From Chinchilla lanigera (lineage: Eukaryota > Chordata > Mammalia > Rodentia > Chinchillidae), in assembly GCF_000276665.1 (NCBI RefSeq), contig NW_004955463.1, positions 8,610,816 through 8,674,815 on the forward strand: a DNA stretch of 64,000 nucleotides, in the 5' to 3' direction. Both the position numbers and the translations under genes were made by a program. The notes under the pieces were generated by a model. It was not told the DNA's origin. It made no database searches and saw only the letters and a list, made by a program, of their open reading frames with translations. This document shows positions 1-13,300 of this stretch, one piece after another. Positions within the stretch are counted from its first letter, which is position 1; every line of letters starts with the position of its first letter.

Positions 1-589
1 TTTCTTTCTTTTTCATTCACTCATCTTTTCTGAATATCATTAGCAGGCAAATATTCCCAAATCCTTCTGCTGAGCTTAGGCCATTATGTTTCTGAAAGAT
101 TTATGAATTAGATAACATTATTCTAAGTTGTCACCTGGGACAAGTTAGAGTTCCAGTTCATTAAGGTAAAGGACAAGGAAGTTGTTCATTTGTTTGAAGG
201 AGAAAATGGATGGGAGGTATCCCCAAACCAGAATATAATACATTAGAAATCCACCCTATAACCATTAAAGAATTGTCTTCTAGGCACTAGAAGTTTGAGA
301 AGGTTTTGAAAGAAGCAATAGATGTGCCATTTTAAGGGATGGAGAAGTACGAAGATTTTTTTTATCTGTTGATTTTCTTCAGGGCCTATCCTAGCAATAT
401 ATTTGTGTCATTGTGATCTTTATGCCCAGAAAGGTGTTGACTTTCTAGTCATCTGGCATTTTATTGTACTTTTTGGGGAAGCCTCAGCCCATGTGAATAT
501 CATCAGGCCTTGTTGGTGACGTGTCTACCAGGAATTTCCAAGTCCACGTTGGATAAGTTCCCATCATAGAGTATCTATGTGTATATCTT
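1..589. other. Unassigned AT-rich DNA
   Basis: No gene, repeat family or RNA recognised. The open frames are short and without familiar motifs. Confidence 0.5.
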
Positions 590-1122
590 GTCTTCTTTAT
601 GGAAGAGAGGGGCTCTGCAAAATAGCTTTACCATGTCCCTGTGTGACATAAAGTATGGGATGCTTGAGAGTTTCAATTTGACATAAAGATCCTGGTTCTG
701 GGCATCTCTGAGCTACTTTATGTAAACAAAGATTCTCCCTTGACCAAACTTTAGTTAAGCTTCTCTGAGTCATCTTCTTAACTAAAGTCTGACCTGGAGC
801 TTCTCTGCCCATCCTTGCTGAGTTGAATCTTATTAAAAATCCTGCTAAGTCAGTTTAGAGACAATCTTCCTACTCTTCCTATCTGATCAAGCTTCTTATC
901 CCCCATCTTTGATATGTAAGTCGTTGGTCTTCCATTTGCTGAACTCTTCTGTGCTTTGATGTCTTCTGTTAATAGTTTTCTATCCACTCACTCCTTCACT
1001 CTGTTCAGTGACTGTAAATCCTCTCTTACCCTTGTGTTCAATTTTGAGCGGGATCTCTTTCCCCTGTTGCAATAGTCCTAAATAAAGTCTTCCTTACCTT
1101 TCTAAAAATTGTCAAAATGTCT
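590..1122 (+). mobile_element. Solo LTR-like sequence (class I ERV type)
   Basis: The right part has the look of an LTR 3' half: a pyrimidine-rich stretch, then 'ttgcaatagtcctaaataaa' with a polyA signal AATAAA at 1081-1086, followed by a 'gtcttccttacc' tail typical of the R/U5 region of class I endogenous retroviral LTRs. No internal gag, pol or env remains were seen next to it, so it would be a solo LTR. The family name and the left boundary are uncertain. Confidence 0.45.
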
Positions 1123-1439
1123 GTCATACATGCTGATCTTCCTAGCTCTCTTAGGAGTAAAAATGAATTGTTTCACAACTAGCATGCTATAGAATACACT
1201 TGAGTTTGGAGGTGGGTAACAGTTTCTTTGGTACCAGAAGCACTTCCACAAATTATAGCTCCTTAGTCATCCTGCAACTAAATCAGAAAATCTGACTGTA
1301 GGGTTTGACTTACCTCTGTTAGCTCTGTGAAAGAGCTGCTTAAATACTGTCCACTCTGTGTGCCTGAATATTAGTCAGACTCTCTCTAGAAATTGGTGAT
1401 AAATCTATAACCTTGAAGTATTAAGAAATCAGACCTTCT

Positions 1440-1600
1440 AAGCTGGAAGATACATTAGAGATAACTAAGCCCAAATGCATTACCAGTCTTAGAGATGGAC
1501 AACCTAAGGTGCAGAGAGGTGGAACTTCCTCAAGGTCACCTGGTACACTGGTGACAGAGGGAAGACTCGGTGCAGAACTTTTTCTACTACCTCTCTATAT
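1440..1600 (-). repeat. MIR-type SINE fragment
   Basis: Reads as the reverse complement of MIR: 'ggtgcagagaggtggaac' then 'cctcaaggtcac' and 'gacagaggga' parallel the 'ctcagagaggttaag / cccaaggtcacacagc / ggcagagc' core. It is diverged, as expected for an ancient mammalian-wide SINE. Confidence 0.6.
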
Positions 1601-1907
1601 ATGTTGGCTTCCTCAGTCATAGACTCAGAAACTCAGAAAGAAAATCAAAAGCATAAAGTCACAGGGCTAGAAGTTTCCTCAGTAGTAGCTGGCAGTAGAG
1701 GTATCCAGGGGCCTGGATATGCAACTACTTGTACAATTATTGATGGTAGACAAGGACAGAAATACTGTTGTTTTGGATTCCAATCCACTGTTTTTCTACA
1801 CTGTACTATGCAATATCAATATCTATATCTATATATATATCTAAGGTTGGCTGAGGTTGAGCAATTAAAATATTAGTATTTATGTCCGTGCAGGGTGGAT
1901 GATACAG

Positions 1908-2086
1908 ATTTTTTGGGGGGCGGGGGTATTTTGTTTTGTTATAGTTTAGACAGAGTCTCACTTTGTATGTAGTTCAGGCTGGGTTTGAACTCACTATGTA
2001 GACCAGCCTGGCCTTACACTCATGGCTGTCCTCCTGCTTCGGTCTCCCAAGTGTTGGGATTATAGGTATGCACCACCATACCCAGC
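1908..2086 (-). mobile_element. B1 SINE (7SL-derived)
   Basis: Read on the minus strand it begins 'GCTGGGTATGGTGGTGCATA' and carries the B1/Alu signature 'AACACTTGGGAGACCGAAGC', ending in a degenerate A-rich tail (T/C-rich on the plus strand at 1908-1940). Moderately diverged. B1 elements mark the genome as rodent. Confidence 0.85.
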
Positions 2087-2699
2087 ATTGCTGTACAGTT
2101 TTGTTTCATACGAGTTCTTGTAAATTTTTGATGTGGATCTATATGTCTCACTCTAAGTGGTAATTTTATTGTTACCATTTGTCTTCCCATAAAGAGAGCT
2201 TTTACAGTGAGCAGAAAGGTGTCCAGGTTATTGCTATAATTGTCAGCAGGAGGAAACATGGTTAGTGGCTTCTGAACAATGCTGGCTACTCTTTAAGATC
2301 AATGAAGTAAATAAAAGACAATTCAGTTGAGCACACACATAGGCAGAGGAGCTCTCCAAGGAACATTGTGTTCTCTGGGAATAGATTTACAAGGTGGCTA
2401 TAAGCACTGCACCTATGAAGAATGGATTTTGTTGTAAGTAGACTAATCCTTGCTTCATGGGGATAATGTTTTGGCTCATTGATAAATTTTAGCAATACTT
2501 TTGCAGGTTATGTGTAGAAAGATAAATATGGATAAAAAATGCCCCTACCTACTGATGCTGTCTTGATAGTTACATCAGACTGATAAGTTTTATCAGTTTA
2601 GTATTGCTGAAAACACACTGTTCCGTATGTGCCAATTCCCCAAGATTAATATAACTAGTAATGTATCAAAATTATGCATTAATTTTCTTTTTTAAAAAA
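2087..2699. other. Unassigned AT-rich DNA
   Basis: Nothing recognised. Open frames are short and resemble no known protein. Confidence 0.5.
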
Positions 2700-3190
2700 A
2701 GTACTCCAAAACCAAGTGGCTTGAATCATGAACATTCATTATCGCTCACTGTCCCATGGGTCAGCAAGGCAGTTCTGCTGATGTGGACCAGACTTGGCTG
2801 ATGTAGGATGAGCTCTCTCAAATGATCCCAGTTGACTATCATCTGGGGATGAGGAGGATGGCTTCGTTCATGTATTTAGTTATGGGCTGGCTGTCAATTG
2901 CAGCTATGGAGATGTCTAGTCTCTGTGTCTGGTACCATCTAGCATACTGTAAGAGGTTTGTTCACATGGTGGCCAAGGACTGAGAGAGAGGCTGAAGTGA
3001 ACACACAGAATTTGAGACCCAGAACTGCTTCTGCCAGAGTCAGACACAAGGTCCTGGTTCCACAGGAAAGGCAATGAACTCTACTCCATGATGGGTGAGA
3101 TGTGAGGTCATTTTAGAAGGGGGAGCAATGCTGTAAGGGATATAGTTGCAGACATTTTTGCAGTTACTCTGCGATAGGCTTAGGGAGGTT
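2700..3190. mobile_element. Ancient LTR-like mammalian repeat
   Basis: The left end 'ccaaaaccaagtggcttgaa', followed by 'tgtcccatgggtcagcaagg' and, further right, 'catggtggccaaggactgag', matches my memory of a mammalian-wide repeat beginning 'CCAAAACTTAGTGGCTTAAA' (LTR class). The subfamily cannot be named from sequence alone. Confidence 0.45.
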
Positions 3191-6100
3191 TTTAGGATTT
3201 ACCTTTCACTCCAATGAATTTCCATCACCATGGTCTAGAGAGCATTTCTTAAAGATTGTGCATCCTTCATATACCCGTTGTCCTCCAATGGGGCTGAAAT
3301 TTCATTCCACTGTCGTTTCATCCCAGGTGCTCTTGACCTTCATGCTAGATTCACATTAGGTTGAAATTGCACCACTGGATTAATCTGTTAGTCAGTCACT
3401 GGTTCCTGGTTCTATCTACCTGGACCTGTATGTGCCTGTGCATAGAACTTGGAATAAAGCAGCCAATGGGATAAAGAAGAAAAGGTGTGTCAGTCATAAA
3501 AAAGAGACTCCCTTTTTTTGTCAAAGAATGCCCTGCATTATACTGCCACCAGAGTTGGTTCTTTTTCAATTTTTATATTGTCACATGCTTTTTTTGTACT
3601 GTTTAGCTTCTTTTCTTTTAATGGCTTTTCACTTTGGGGGATATATTTGATTAGATACAGATACTATACCTATTCATCAGGACTAAGATCTGACAACCTA
3701 GGAAGGAAACAACCTGCTTGAAATTAGTTATATTCTCATTCTATTTCTAGTACATATTTATAGTTCTCATATTTGTGGTATATATTTTCCAGTGGGATTA
3801 TACAAATCTACCAGTGATTAAAAATCAAGACTTTAAAAAATGCATTACTACTTCCAATCAATGTGGGTAACACTGAATGGTTGATTTCAAATAGTTATTT
3901 TGCCTACACCAGATTAAAAGATAAAAAAAGATTAAAAGACCTAGATAGCACTTTTAACCACAAACTGCCACGTAGAGAAAAATTTTAATTCTATTAATAA
4001 TGAATATTAACAATTTTAAAACATAGTGGCCAGCAATTTCCATGAAAATGATTCTGCTTACAATAAGTATTTAAGGTCTCAATTGCTTCAGTATTACTTG
4101 GAAGCAATTGTTGAGAAATTTAAACATTCAATGACTGAGATAAATATTATATCTAGGGAGCATAAAATTTAACTGAAGACATTGTAATTTCAAATTTTCA
4201 CTGTTTTTTTAAATTTGGAAAGCCAACTTTCTATATACAATGAATAATGAAGCTTTCATGGCAATCATGAGAAGAGTCTCACTCCGGAACTCATAATTCC
4301 TTTGTACTCAGAAGTACATGGTGAAGTCTTTCTACTTACACTTAATTTTTAGGTTTCAATTTCAATTTTCAGTAGTCAATAGTTTGGCCTATTGTCACTC
4401 ACCTTGAGCCACTGCCTAGTGAAAATATCAAGGTTTGAGAATCTTTACTTCCTCTTGAATTGCCCATGTAAGAAGGGGAAGGATAAAAAAGATGCTAGCT
4501 GGCTGGCTTGAAAATGCTGGGAAAAAAACACTAGGAACAACCTGAACACTTACTAGCAAGAAGAACATATGACTTCCTGTTTCTCACTTTAGTCTTTATG
4601 GTTTTCCCACAAATTTCTACAAAAAGAGGGCAAGATCACTATCCACGTTGAGTTGAGGTACTTCGCAGTGATTTTTGCTGTTAAGCCACAACTCGAATTT
4701 TCACTAGTAGGACTTAAGAGTGTAGCCAGAATACTGGCACTTGCTGGATGCCTCTGTGGAAGAGGAGATTAGTCAGAAGTTGCTTTGATTCTAAAAACTT
4801 GATACTGTGCGACCGATGTTGCAGAATCAAAATCATGGATCCACTTAAAATTTTAAGTTCAGCTTATAAACCACTGTTTAAATGTGTCTTGCAAGTTTTA
4901 AGAATCATTCTTAAGGGAACTTTGATTAATTATTTCATCCCATTTTCAAATGTAGTTAAACATTTTCAGCACTTGAAGCTTACTTATAAATATATTTGCT
5001 TTTAAGTATTTTGACTTGTCTAACAACAAATGCGGAAACTCATCAGTTAAATGTTTATAAACATGAAATGATTATTAAAATCTTTAAATATCCTAAATTC
5101 ATACATAAACCTAGTGAAACTCCACCTTGAAAATACAAGTCTAGACCACTTACTCAATTTCAAACTTTAAATTGGAATCAAAATTTTAATGAAATGTTTC
5201 ATTTATTGGGCAAAATAATGTAAAAGTAGAAATATAGAATATATCAACTGTACAGGATCTTTAATGCAACATTATTTCAAATTATGGGCTTTGTTTCTTA
5301 TAGGTGACTTTTAAAAATTCTAAATATTATCAGAGTTAAAAGATACTTATCCACAAGTAGTCAATGACACCAGCCCATGCCTGATGGGAGAGACCCTCCC
5401 TTGTAATTGTTGTGTTTGACCACTTAGCCTGCTGAGATGTTTTTGAGATTCAGTAACGCTCTTTCCTGAAATGAGTATGAAGTTCTAACAAATGACCCTA
5501 ATTGCCAACTGGTCCCTTTGTTGCAGGGGCTTACTATTTTGTCCAGATAAAGGGGTATCAGAAATCGTATCCTTGATACTGAAGCTGTACATGACTTAAT
5601 CTTATACTAGCTCACAAAAATCTAAAATCTCCATGTCAGTCCTATATCAGCAGATAAGATTTAATTACTATACTTGCTGCAGACTTTCATTCTGTGCCAT
5701 TTAAAAAAAAATCTTCCTATTTACTTTACTGTTATGGATGTTCTATTGAGATCTAATTAAATTATGAATTACCTGAGATTTTGCCTGGATTAATGGTGAC
5801 AGTGTGAAAAGGGATTGATATTAGAGTGCTCCAGAGAACAGAACCACTAAGAAAAAGTTATTTACAAAGTATATTGAGTTGCAGAGAGTGTTCTAATCAA
5901 TATTCAGGAACAATGATATAAAGAAACGTAAAAGGCCAAGAAAGAGGCCTCTTGTCAAATCCCAGGACTGTGTAAATAGTACAGTATGTATGTGGCTAAG
6001 GATGAGTAAATTAAGGGCCTTCGGGGAAGAAGTTTTAGTAATATGTCATAGCATCCACAGGATACTGATAAAAAATGATTCTGAGAAAAGTTAAGACATG

Positions 6101-6732
6101 TTTATGACTTTAACAACATCACTGGATTCTAGGAAGAGGCATTTTAGTCAACTGTTTTATGAATATTCTGAACTAGTAATTGAGATTTTTAAAATGTCCT
6201 GGCTGGTCATGTTTGTCAGGTTGCAAGCAGTTTTCAGTCTTATTTAATTAGAAGACTAGAGTCTGGATATAATTTAGATAAGGAAATAAACATTTTGTGA
6301 CTAATTTCCTTCTCTAAGTCCTAAAATTCCAATGAATTCAGCACTCATTTTACCTATTCTTGTTTTATAATAACTTTTTGCACATATCTAGATTGCAGCC
6401 CTGAGTAGGGTGAAATATATTTGTACTTGGTCTTATTCCTTCATCTCATGTGGAAACATTTGCAGTGACTACCAGTTGCACACATCATTATCCCCTCATA
6501 AGTAGTTGTTTAATCTGAAAATAGCAAGTTCTACTCCATCACCTAACATCTGTTCGCTTTACTCTTAGCTTTAGTCAACCAAATCCAATTATTATCAGGA
6601 GAGGCTCTGGGTAAATTTGCATCATTTGCAAATGGTTTCTATCTTTGTAGGTCCTTAATTCCATGTTATTCTCATAGCAGCCTCATATTCTGACAATAAA
6701 TGGCATTATCTTATATTCACTGCTCTGATCAT
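3191..6732. other. Unassigned AT-rich DNA, 3.5 kb
   Basis: Old unique-looking sequence without a recognisable gene. A short stretch near 5830 ('gtgctccagagaacagaacc') resembles a widespread LTR-type repeat but is too short to call. The 85-codon frame at 4748-5005 has no recognisable domain. Confidence 0.45.
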
Positions 6733-7152
6733 ATGCCTGAAGAAAACAATTTAGAGGAAAAGAGATTCATTTTAGCTTATGGTTTCAGAGGTTTCAGTCC
6801 ATGGTTGGTAGATTCCATTGCTGTGGGCTTGTGGTGAGGCAGAGCATAATGACGGAAGGGTGTGGCGGAGCAAATGTTCCCATCTCACGGGAGTTGGGAG
6901 GCAGACAGAGAGGAAGATTCAGAGAGAAAGAGGCCAGGGACAAGATGTAATCCCTAAAGTCAGGTCCCTATGACCCATTCTCTTCAACTATGCACTACCT
7001 CTGATATCCCCATTACTTTCCAATAGTACCACAAAATTGTGATCCTATCAATAGACTAATCCACTAATAAATCATCCGGTCACCTTCTGAAAGCTTTATC
7101 CCTGAACACATGAGGCCTTTGGGAGACAATTTAGATCTAAGCCATAATAATG
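6733..7152 (-). mobile_element. MaLR-type solo LTR (MST/MLT-like)
   Basis: Contains 'tttcagtccatggttggtag', 'ggtgaggcagagcataatga', 'cacatgaggcctttgggaga' and 'ctaagccataata', the reverse complement of the MaLR LTR consensus that opens 'TTATGGTTTGGATCTTGAAT' and later reads 'GACTGAAACC'. A second diagnostic is the 'caatagtaccacaa' segment. No internal coding sequence is attached, so it is a solo LTR. Clear divergence and no obvious target duplication indicate age. Confidence 0.7.
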
Positions 7153-7352
7153 TAATTTTTATTTTTTAGAAACTGCTTGTTTCCAAAATAATAATAGAAA
7201 CTGAAGATTTATTTATGTTCAAAGTTGTATAATGTCTCACAATGTATCTCAAATACTAGAAAAATAACTGTTCCCAACTAAGTTAACTTTCTGAGAGTAA
7301 CAGATGACTTACAGTTTTTTATTTGCTATTGCTGCTGCTAAGCATTTTATTC

Positions 7353-7441
7353 AGATTCTTTTTTTTTTCTACCAGGAATCGAACTCAGGATGTTGCACTT
7401 GCCAGGCAGGCACTTGTGCCTCTGAGCTATCTCCCTGGCTG
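7353..7441 (-). mobile_element. ID-type tRNA-derived SINE
   Basis: The minus strand reads from a degraded tRNA-like 5' end through 'GCCTGCCTGGCAAGTGCAAC' to the B-box-like 'GAGTTCGATTCC', with an A-rich tail (T-run 7359-7369). Flanked by an imperfect target duplication 'ctaagcattttattc' (7338-7352) and 'ctaaacattttaattc' (7442-7457). Confidence 0.85.
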
Positions 7442-7457
7442 CTAAACATTTTAATTC

Positions 7458-8364
7458 TCAGTTGTATTGAAAACATTTAAAATGTGATTTTATCTTGGTC
7501 TTGGTCTTGGTAAAAATAGGATAGTGTAGTTCCTCAGCTAAGAAAAAATTTCCAGCAAAGGTGGCTAAAATTTGATAAACCTTCAAATCATTTAGTAATT
7601 CCTCCAAATTATGCAATGATTTTATTTAAACAATTAACATTGCCAGAATAAGATGTTTCAGAATAAAGAAAAACCTTTTCAAGGGTCTGAATTGTAACAT
7701 TCCAGAAAATTTGGGCTCCTAGCAGAGGAAGCGCACTAACGACTGCATGGTGAAGCTGAAAGTAGGGTGATAGGAGAAACTGCTTTAAATAGTTCCTTCC
7801 ATTTGATCTTAGTGCAGGAATTTGGCAGCAAGTCTCATATTACTCCAAATTCCTCTTTAATAATTGAAAAAACAGTATTCTACAGTGGGATTTTAGCCTC
7901 TCATACAATCTTCATGACTTAATTCATTTACATAGTTACTCTTTGCTTAGTTTGATGGAAGACCTGCAATGAGGAAGCATTCTTGGGAAAATTAAATAAC
8001 TAGAAAGAAAGAAGCTTGATTTCCCCTTGTATAAATAATACCTTAAACAATTTCCACTATCATGAGTATGCATACATTGACATTAGCAGTAACAATTTAA
8101 TATTGGCAAGATATATGAAGCAGATTCACTGTACGTTACTACCATATTAAGGACCTCCTGGATAGAAAGAGCAAATTTCCTGGATGAGGGGTGCAACCAT
8201 TGGAGGTTTATAAGCAGGATTATAACACATTGAAAGTATGTGTATGTATTTCCAGATGTGTTTACTTGCATATTAATTTCTGTTGTGAAATAAAAGTAAC
8301 AAGGAGAGAAAAGAGTAAGGGAGAAATGTGCAGAACTTTCTTAATACATTTTTGGGGCTACTCA

Positions 8365-8408
<44 letters not shown>

Positions 8409-9925
8409 TATATATATATATAAACATTATAAAATACACAGAGAAAAACAAAATCTTTAAACTTAACTTTGAAATGTTTGTTTCTAGATTCATCCTGTGT
8501 TTATGTCAAAAACATAATTGTAAACTTAATATTCACTTTTGTGTTGTTCTTTTCTATATTTATTCAAAATTTAATTTAAAAATTTCTAGGTTGGCCTTTA
8601 AAATCCTGAGAAAACCAAGGCAAATCCCGAATGATCTGTTGAGCAACCTACTGCAATAGTCTGGCAGTAAAGCTGGCCCTTTCAGATATGAGCAGTATCA
8701 CAAATGGAATTTGCTTATTGATATTTCTTTCATTTTAAGATCATAAAAATGGTGTAATAGTTTGAGGTAGTTTTCTCTAAGCAGAGAGTAGATGTGGCAT
8801 CTAGAGATAACATATAATCAATTATCAGGGTACTGCAAACTAATAAATTTATTAATGCAAAATTTTTGCTAATAAAAATGTTTTGAAAAATCAGCTATCA
8901 AAGTCCAGATGCCAGGAATAGACAGTCACAATGTGTGGGATGAAAAGGAAGTACGTGGCTGACTACCAGATGGTTTGCCCTTTAGTTGCTGCTTTCCTTG
9001 GACCCTTCCCAGGGTTTTCAAGTATGAAGAAGCCTTCTCTCAGGAAGAAATTTTTGCCTAGGGCTATTTATCTTGATTGCATACAGCACAGTACAAAGTG
9101 GTATTAAAGTTGGGTCTCGACCTTATGGTGGGTGCTAGTTTCTCTGTTGTGTTCTCTAGCTAGAAAGTCCCTACAAGACTACGAAAAATCACATCCCATT
9201 TGATAGCACAGGTAGTAGAAGAAACTGTGCCAATCCAACACAAAGATAATGTAAAATCAACCCAAAAATCATGGCCTTAAAAGGATTTAAAAGGACAAGG
9301 CCTAGCAGAACCACAGAATTGTCTCCATTTAGGGTTAATGATATGACATTATTATTTTGCAATGGAAAATCATCCATTCCACAGGCAGTCATATGTAATG
9401 TAATTAAAAGAATGCTTTGCCAACTGTACTGTGATAAGTGAACTAATTCAGGATTTGTTTAAATTATTAGGACTTACCTAATTTATCAGTAACTGCATCA
9501 GTTACTTAATTCATCAGTAACTGCATGATTTAAGTAAAATATTCTAAAATATGTAATGCATATGCAACAGCATTAAAATATTAAATAGCATCTTAATGAG
9601 CTAAAGAAGCTATTAAGATTTATTAAGTACATTTATTGACTAATTGGTGTTTCTATGTGTAGTTATTTCTGCAATTATTATTCATTTGCTGATTTACATA
9701 GTGCTTTTCTCTAAAATTATTCTGGCATTAAATGAAGCTAGGAAACATTATTGATTTGGAAAATCTATTAAGCAAAGAATTTTTAACTTAAAACTGAAAC
9801 AATACTGAATGAAATCATGGGAGAATTGGCTAGAGATTGGGGGAGTTTGTTTATTGCTCTTAAAGTCTCCTTGTTTTTGGACCAAAATGGAAAACACTGC
9901 CATCTTCTAAGCCACATTTATGTGA
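7458..9925. other. Unassigned AT-rich DNA
   Basis: No gene recognised. Contains three copies of 'tcttgg' at about 7494-7511, the TG/TA microsatellite listed separately, and a short local duplication of 'atcagtaactgca' near 9485-9525. Confidence 0.5.
8364..8422. repeat. Compound (TG)n(TA)n microsatellite
   Basis: About seven TG units run into a TA tract interrupted once by 'gata'. Open frames over this tract are artefacts of the repeat. Confidence 0.95.
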
Positions 9926-10248
9926 TCTTTATTTTTCTTGTGTTTTAATTAAGTTAATTAGTACAATCTGATATATATAATGATCACATTCATCATAGGG
10001 AAATTGTACCTGTATATAATATATCTTGATTCTTCTTTTTTCCCATTCACCTCACCTCCCTTCAACTCCTCTTCCCTGCCTTATTTACAAAATTTTTGTT
10101 TACAGTTTATTCTTCTTTTGTATTTTTACTTTTCCCTTTCTTTCTTTCCCCCTCCCCACTTCCTAAATCCCCTTCCCATTTGAAAATTTTCTTCCTGTTT
10201 CACAATATCTATTGTACATTTTGGTCTTTATTTACACTTACATTTTCT

Positions 10249-10361
10249 TCTTCTTTTTTTTTTTTTTGTTTTGTTTTGTTTTTCTTGCAGTACCAGGAAT
10301 TGAACTTACGACCTTGCACTTGCCAGGCAGGCGCTTTGCCACTGAGCTAAACCCCCAGCCC
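10249..10361 (-). mobile_element. ID SINE inserted in the L1
   Basis: Minus strand: 'GGGCTGGGGGTTTAGCTCAG' (box A), then the 'GCGCCTGCCTGGCAAGTGCA' core, 'AGTTCAATTCCTGGTACTGC' (degenerate box B), then an A-rich tail. Flanked by a perfect 16-bp target duplication 'tacacttacattttct' at 10233-10248 and 10362-10377, so the insertion is younger than the host L1. Confidence 0.95.
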
Positions 10362-10377
10362 TACACTTACATTTTCT

Positions 10378-13300
10378 CACACCAGAAAGACAATGTGATA
10401 TTTACAGGTGTGTTCAATTTATTTCACGTAAGAATTTGGTGTAAAGGTGGATCCATTTAGCTATAAATGTCTCAAGTTTATCCATCTTTATGGTTGAGTA
10501 GTACTCCATTGCATAAAAAAATAAACCTCACCTTCTTTATGCATTCATTTGTTAGCATTTGGGCTGTTTCCAAGATGTAGCTATTAAAAACTATGATTCT
10601 ATAAACATGGGTGTGTATATATCACTGTGGTATGATGCTTTTAATTTTTTGGAAAGATATCAAACAGAGGAATAGCTGGTTCAAATGAAACCTCTAGTTC
10701 TAGTTTTTCGAAGAATCTCCACACTGATTTCCATAGTGGTTGGACCAGTTGACACTACCACCAACAGTAGAAAAGAGTTACTTTTTCCCCACAGACTTTC
10801 CAACATTTGTTATTAGTTTATTTCTTCATAGTAGCCATTCTTTTTGGGGTGAGATAAAATCTCAGTGTTTTAATTTGCAGTTCACCAATGACAAGTAATG
10901 CTGAAAATTTTTTCATACATTTGTCCTTTATATTTTTTCATCTAAAAGTTGTTTATTCATCTAAGATGTTCATTTTTGGATTGGGTCTTTAAATTTGGGA
11001 GGTTGGATTTTTTTTCCCATTTTTTGTATATTCTGTATATTTGTCCTTTGTCTGAGGAACAGCTGGAAAAAAATTTTCCCACTCCGTGGGTTTTCTTTTC
11101 ACTCTGTTGGTGATATTTTTGCTGTGCAAAAGCTTTTTAATAAGATAAGATTCCCAGTTGATTCTTTTTAATATTTACCATGCAATTAGGGTTTTGTTTA
11201 TAAAATCTTTGCCTACACCTATGTCTTCAAGAGTTCTACGTATTCTCTCTTCCAGAAGATTTAGTGTTTCTGTATTAATATTTAGATCTTTGGCCAATTC
11301 TGAATTTAGTTTAATGCATATGAGAGACATGGGTCAGTTTTAAGTTTTGGTATGTGGAAATCCAGCTTTTCCAACACCATTGCTTAAAGAGATGATCTTT
11401 CTTCCAGTGAATGTGTTTGGACCCTTGGTCGAAGATAAGGTGGCCAAGTGTGTTTGGAGCTGTTTCTGCATCTTCTAATCTGTTCCATAGATCCTCTAGT
11501 CTGGTTGTTTGTTTGTTTCCCAGTACCATGCTGTTTTTATCACAGTATCTCTGTAGTATAATTTCAAGTCAGGGATTATGATTCTCCCTGCCTTGCCTTT
11601 GTTGCCCTGAATTGCTTTTGCTGTCCTAGGTCTCTTCTGGTTCCAAATGAAATTTAGGAATGTTTTCTGTAGTTCTGTGAGATATGATATTGGTATTTTG
11701 ATTGGGATTGCATTAAATCTGTGCAACAATTTTGGGAATACGGCCATGTTCATTATCTGTTTCTTCCTTTGCAAGAGCAAAGAATATCTTTTGATTTTCT
11801 GACGTCCTCTTCAAACTCCCTTTTCAGAGTGCTGTAGTTTTCAATGTAAAGATCTTTTATTTCCTTTGTTAGATTGATTACCAAGTATTTTTTTTTCTGA
11901 TGGTATTGTGAAAGGTGTTGTATCCCTAATTTCTCTCTCAGTGAGTTTGTATTTGTGAACAGGAATGCTTTGATTGTTGAGTACTGAATTTGTATCCAGC
12001 TATTGAATTTGGTTATTAAATCTAGAAGTCTTTTGGTGGAGATGTTGTGGTCTTCTATGTAGAGTATCATGTCATCTGCAAATAATGATAATTTAACTTT
12101 TTCTATCCTATCTTTATTCCTTTTATTTGTTTCTCTTATCTAATGGCTGTGACTAATGTTTCAAAACTATATTGAATAAAGGTGGTGATAGTGGACATCC
12201 TTGCTCCTGATTTTAGATAGAAACCTTTCAGGTTTTGACCATTTAGTATGATGTTGGCTGTTGGTTTGTCATAGATTTTTTTTCACATTTAGATAAAGAC
12301 CTTATGTTCAATTTTTTCTGTAGGGTATTTTTTTAATCATAAACCGATGTTGGACTTTGTCAGATGCTTTTTCTATTTCTATTGAGAGGATCTTGTGATT
12401 TTTGTCCTTGGGGGTGTTGATGTGCTGTATTCCATGTATTAATTTTAATATATAGACCATTCCTACATCCCTAGGATCAATCTTACTTGGTAATAGTATG
12501 TAATGTTCTTGATGATTTGCTGTATTTTGTTTGTTAGTATTTTGCTGAGGATTTGTGTTCATTAGGGAGACTAGCCTGTAGTTCTCTTTTTTGGCTGGAT
12601 CCTTCTCTGGTTTGGGTGGCAGAGTTATATTTACTCACAGGAGGGACTTTAAAGGAGTATTGCTTCCCTTTCAATATCATTAAATAGTTTGAAGAGTTGG
12701 GGCATTAGATCTCTAAATTTCTTGTGGAATTCAGTGGAGAATTCCTGAGGAGGTGTGCTTTTAATCACACCTTCAATTTCATTGACTGATATTGGGTTAT
12801 TTGAAATTGTTATATCATCTTGATTCAGCTTTAGTATTCATCTGTATCTAGAAATCTGTCCATTTCTTCTGTATTTTTTATCTTATTAGAACACAGGTTC
12901 TGGAAGTAGTTATTGATGATCTTCTTGATTCCTGTAGGATCTGTTGTGATTTCACACTTTTCATTCCTAATTGCATGGATTTGTATCTTTTCTTTCCTTT
13001 TTTTGTTAAGGTTGGCTTAGGGTTCATCAATTTTATTTGGTCTTGAAAAGAACAGATCTTCAATTCATTAATTCTCTGTATTTTTTCTTAGTCTCTGTTG
13101 CAATAATTTTTGTTTTGATCTTAATAATTTCCTCCCCTGTACAAACTTTGACTTGCTCTTCTTTTTCTAGAAGCTTGAGATTCAACATTAAGTTGTTTAT
13201 TGCAGCTTGCTATTTTCCTGATGTGAGAGTTCATCTCTATAAGTTTTTCTCTTAGGATGGCTTTCATTGCATCCCATAAGTTCTGGTATGTTTTATCTGC

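Noticed and set aside
7494..7511. 'tcttgg' in three copies
   Set aside because: Too short to be more than a chance or slippage product.
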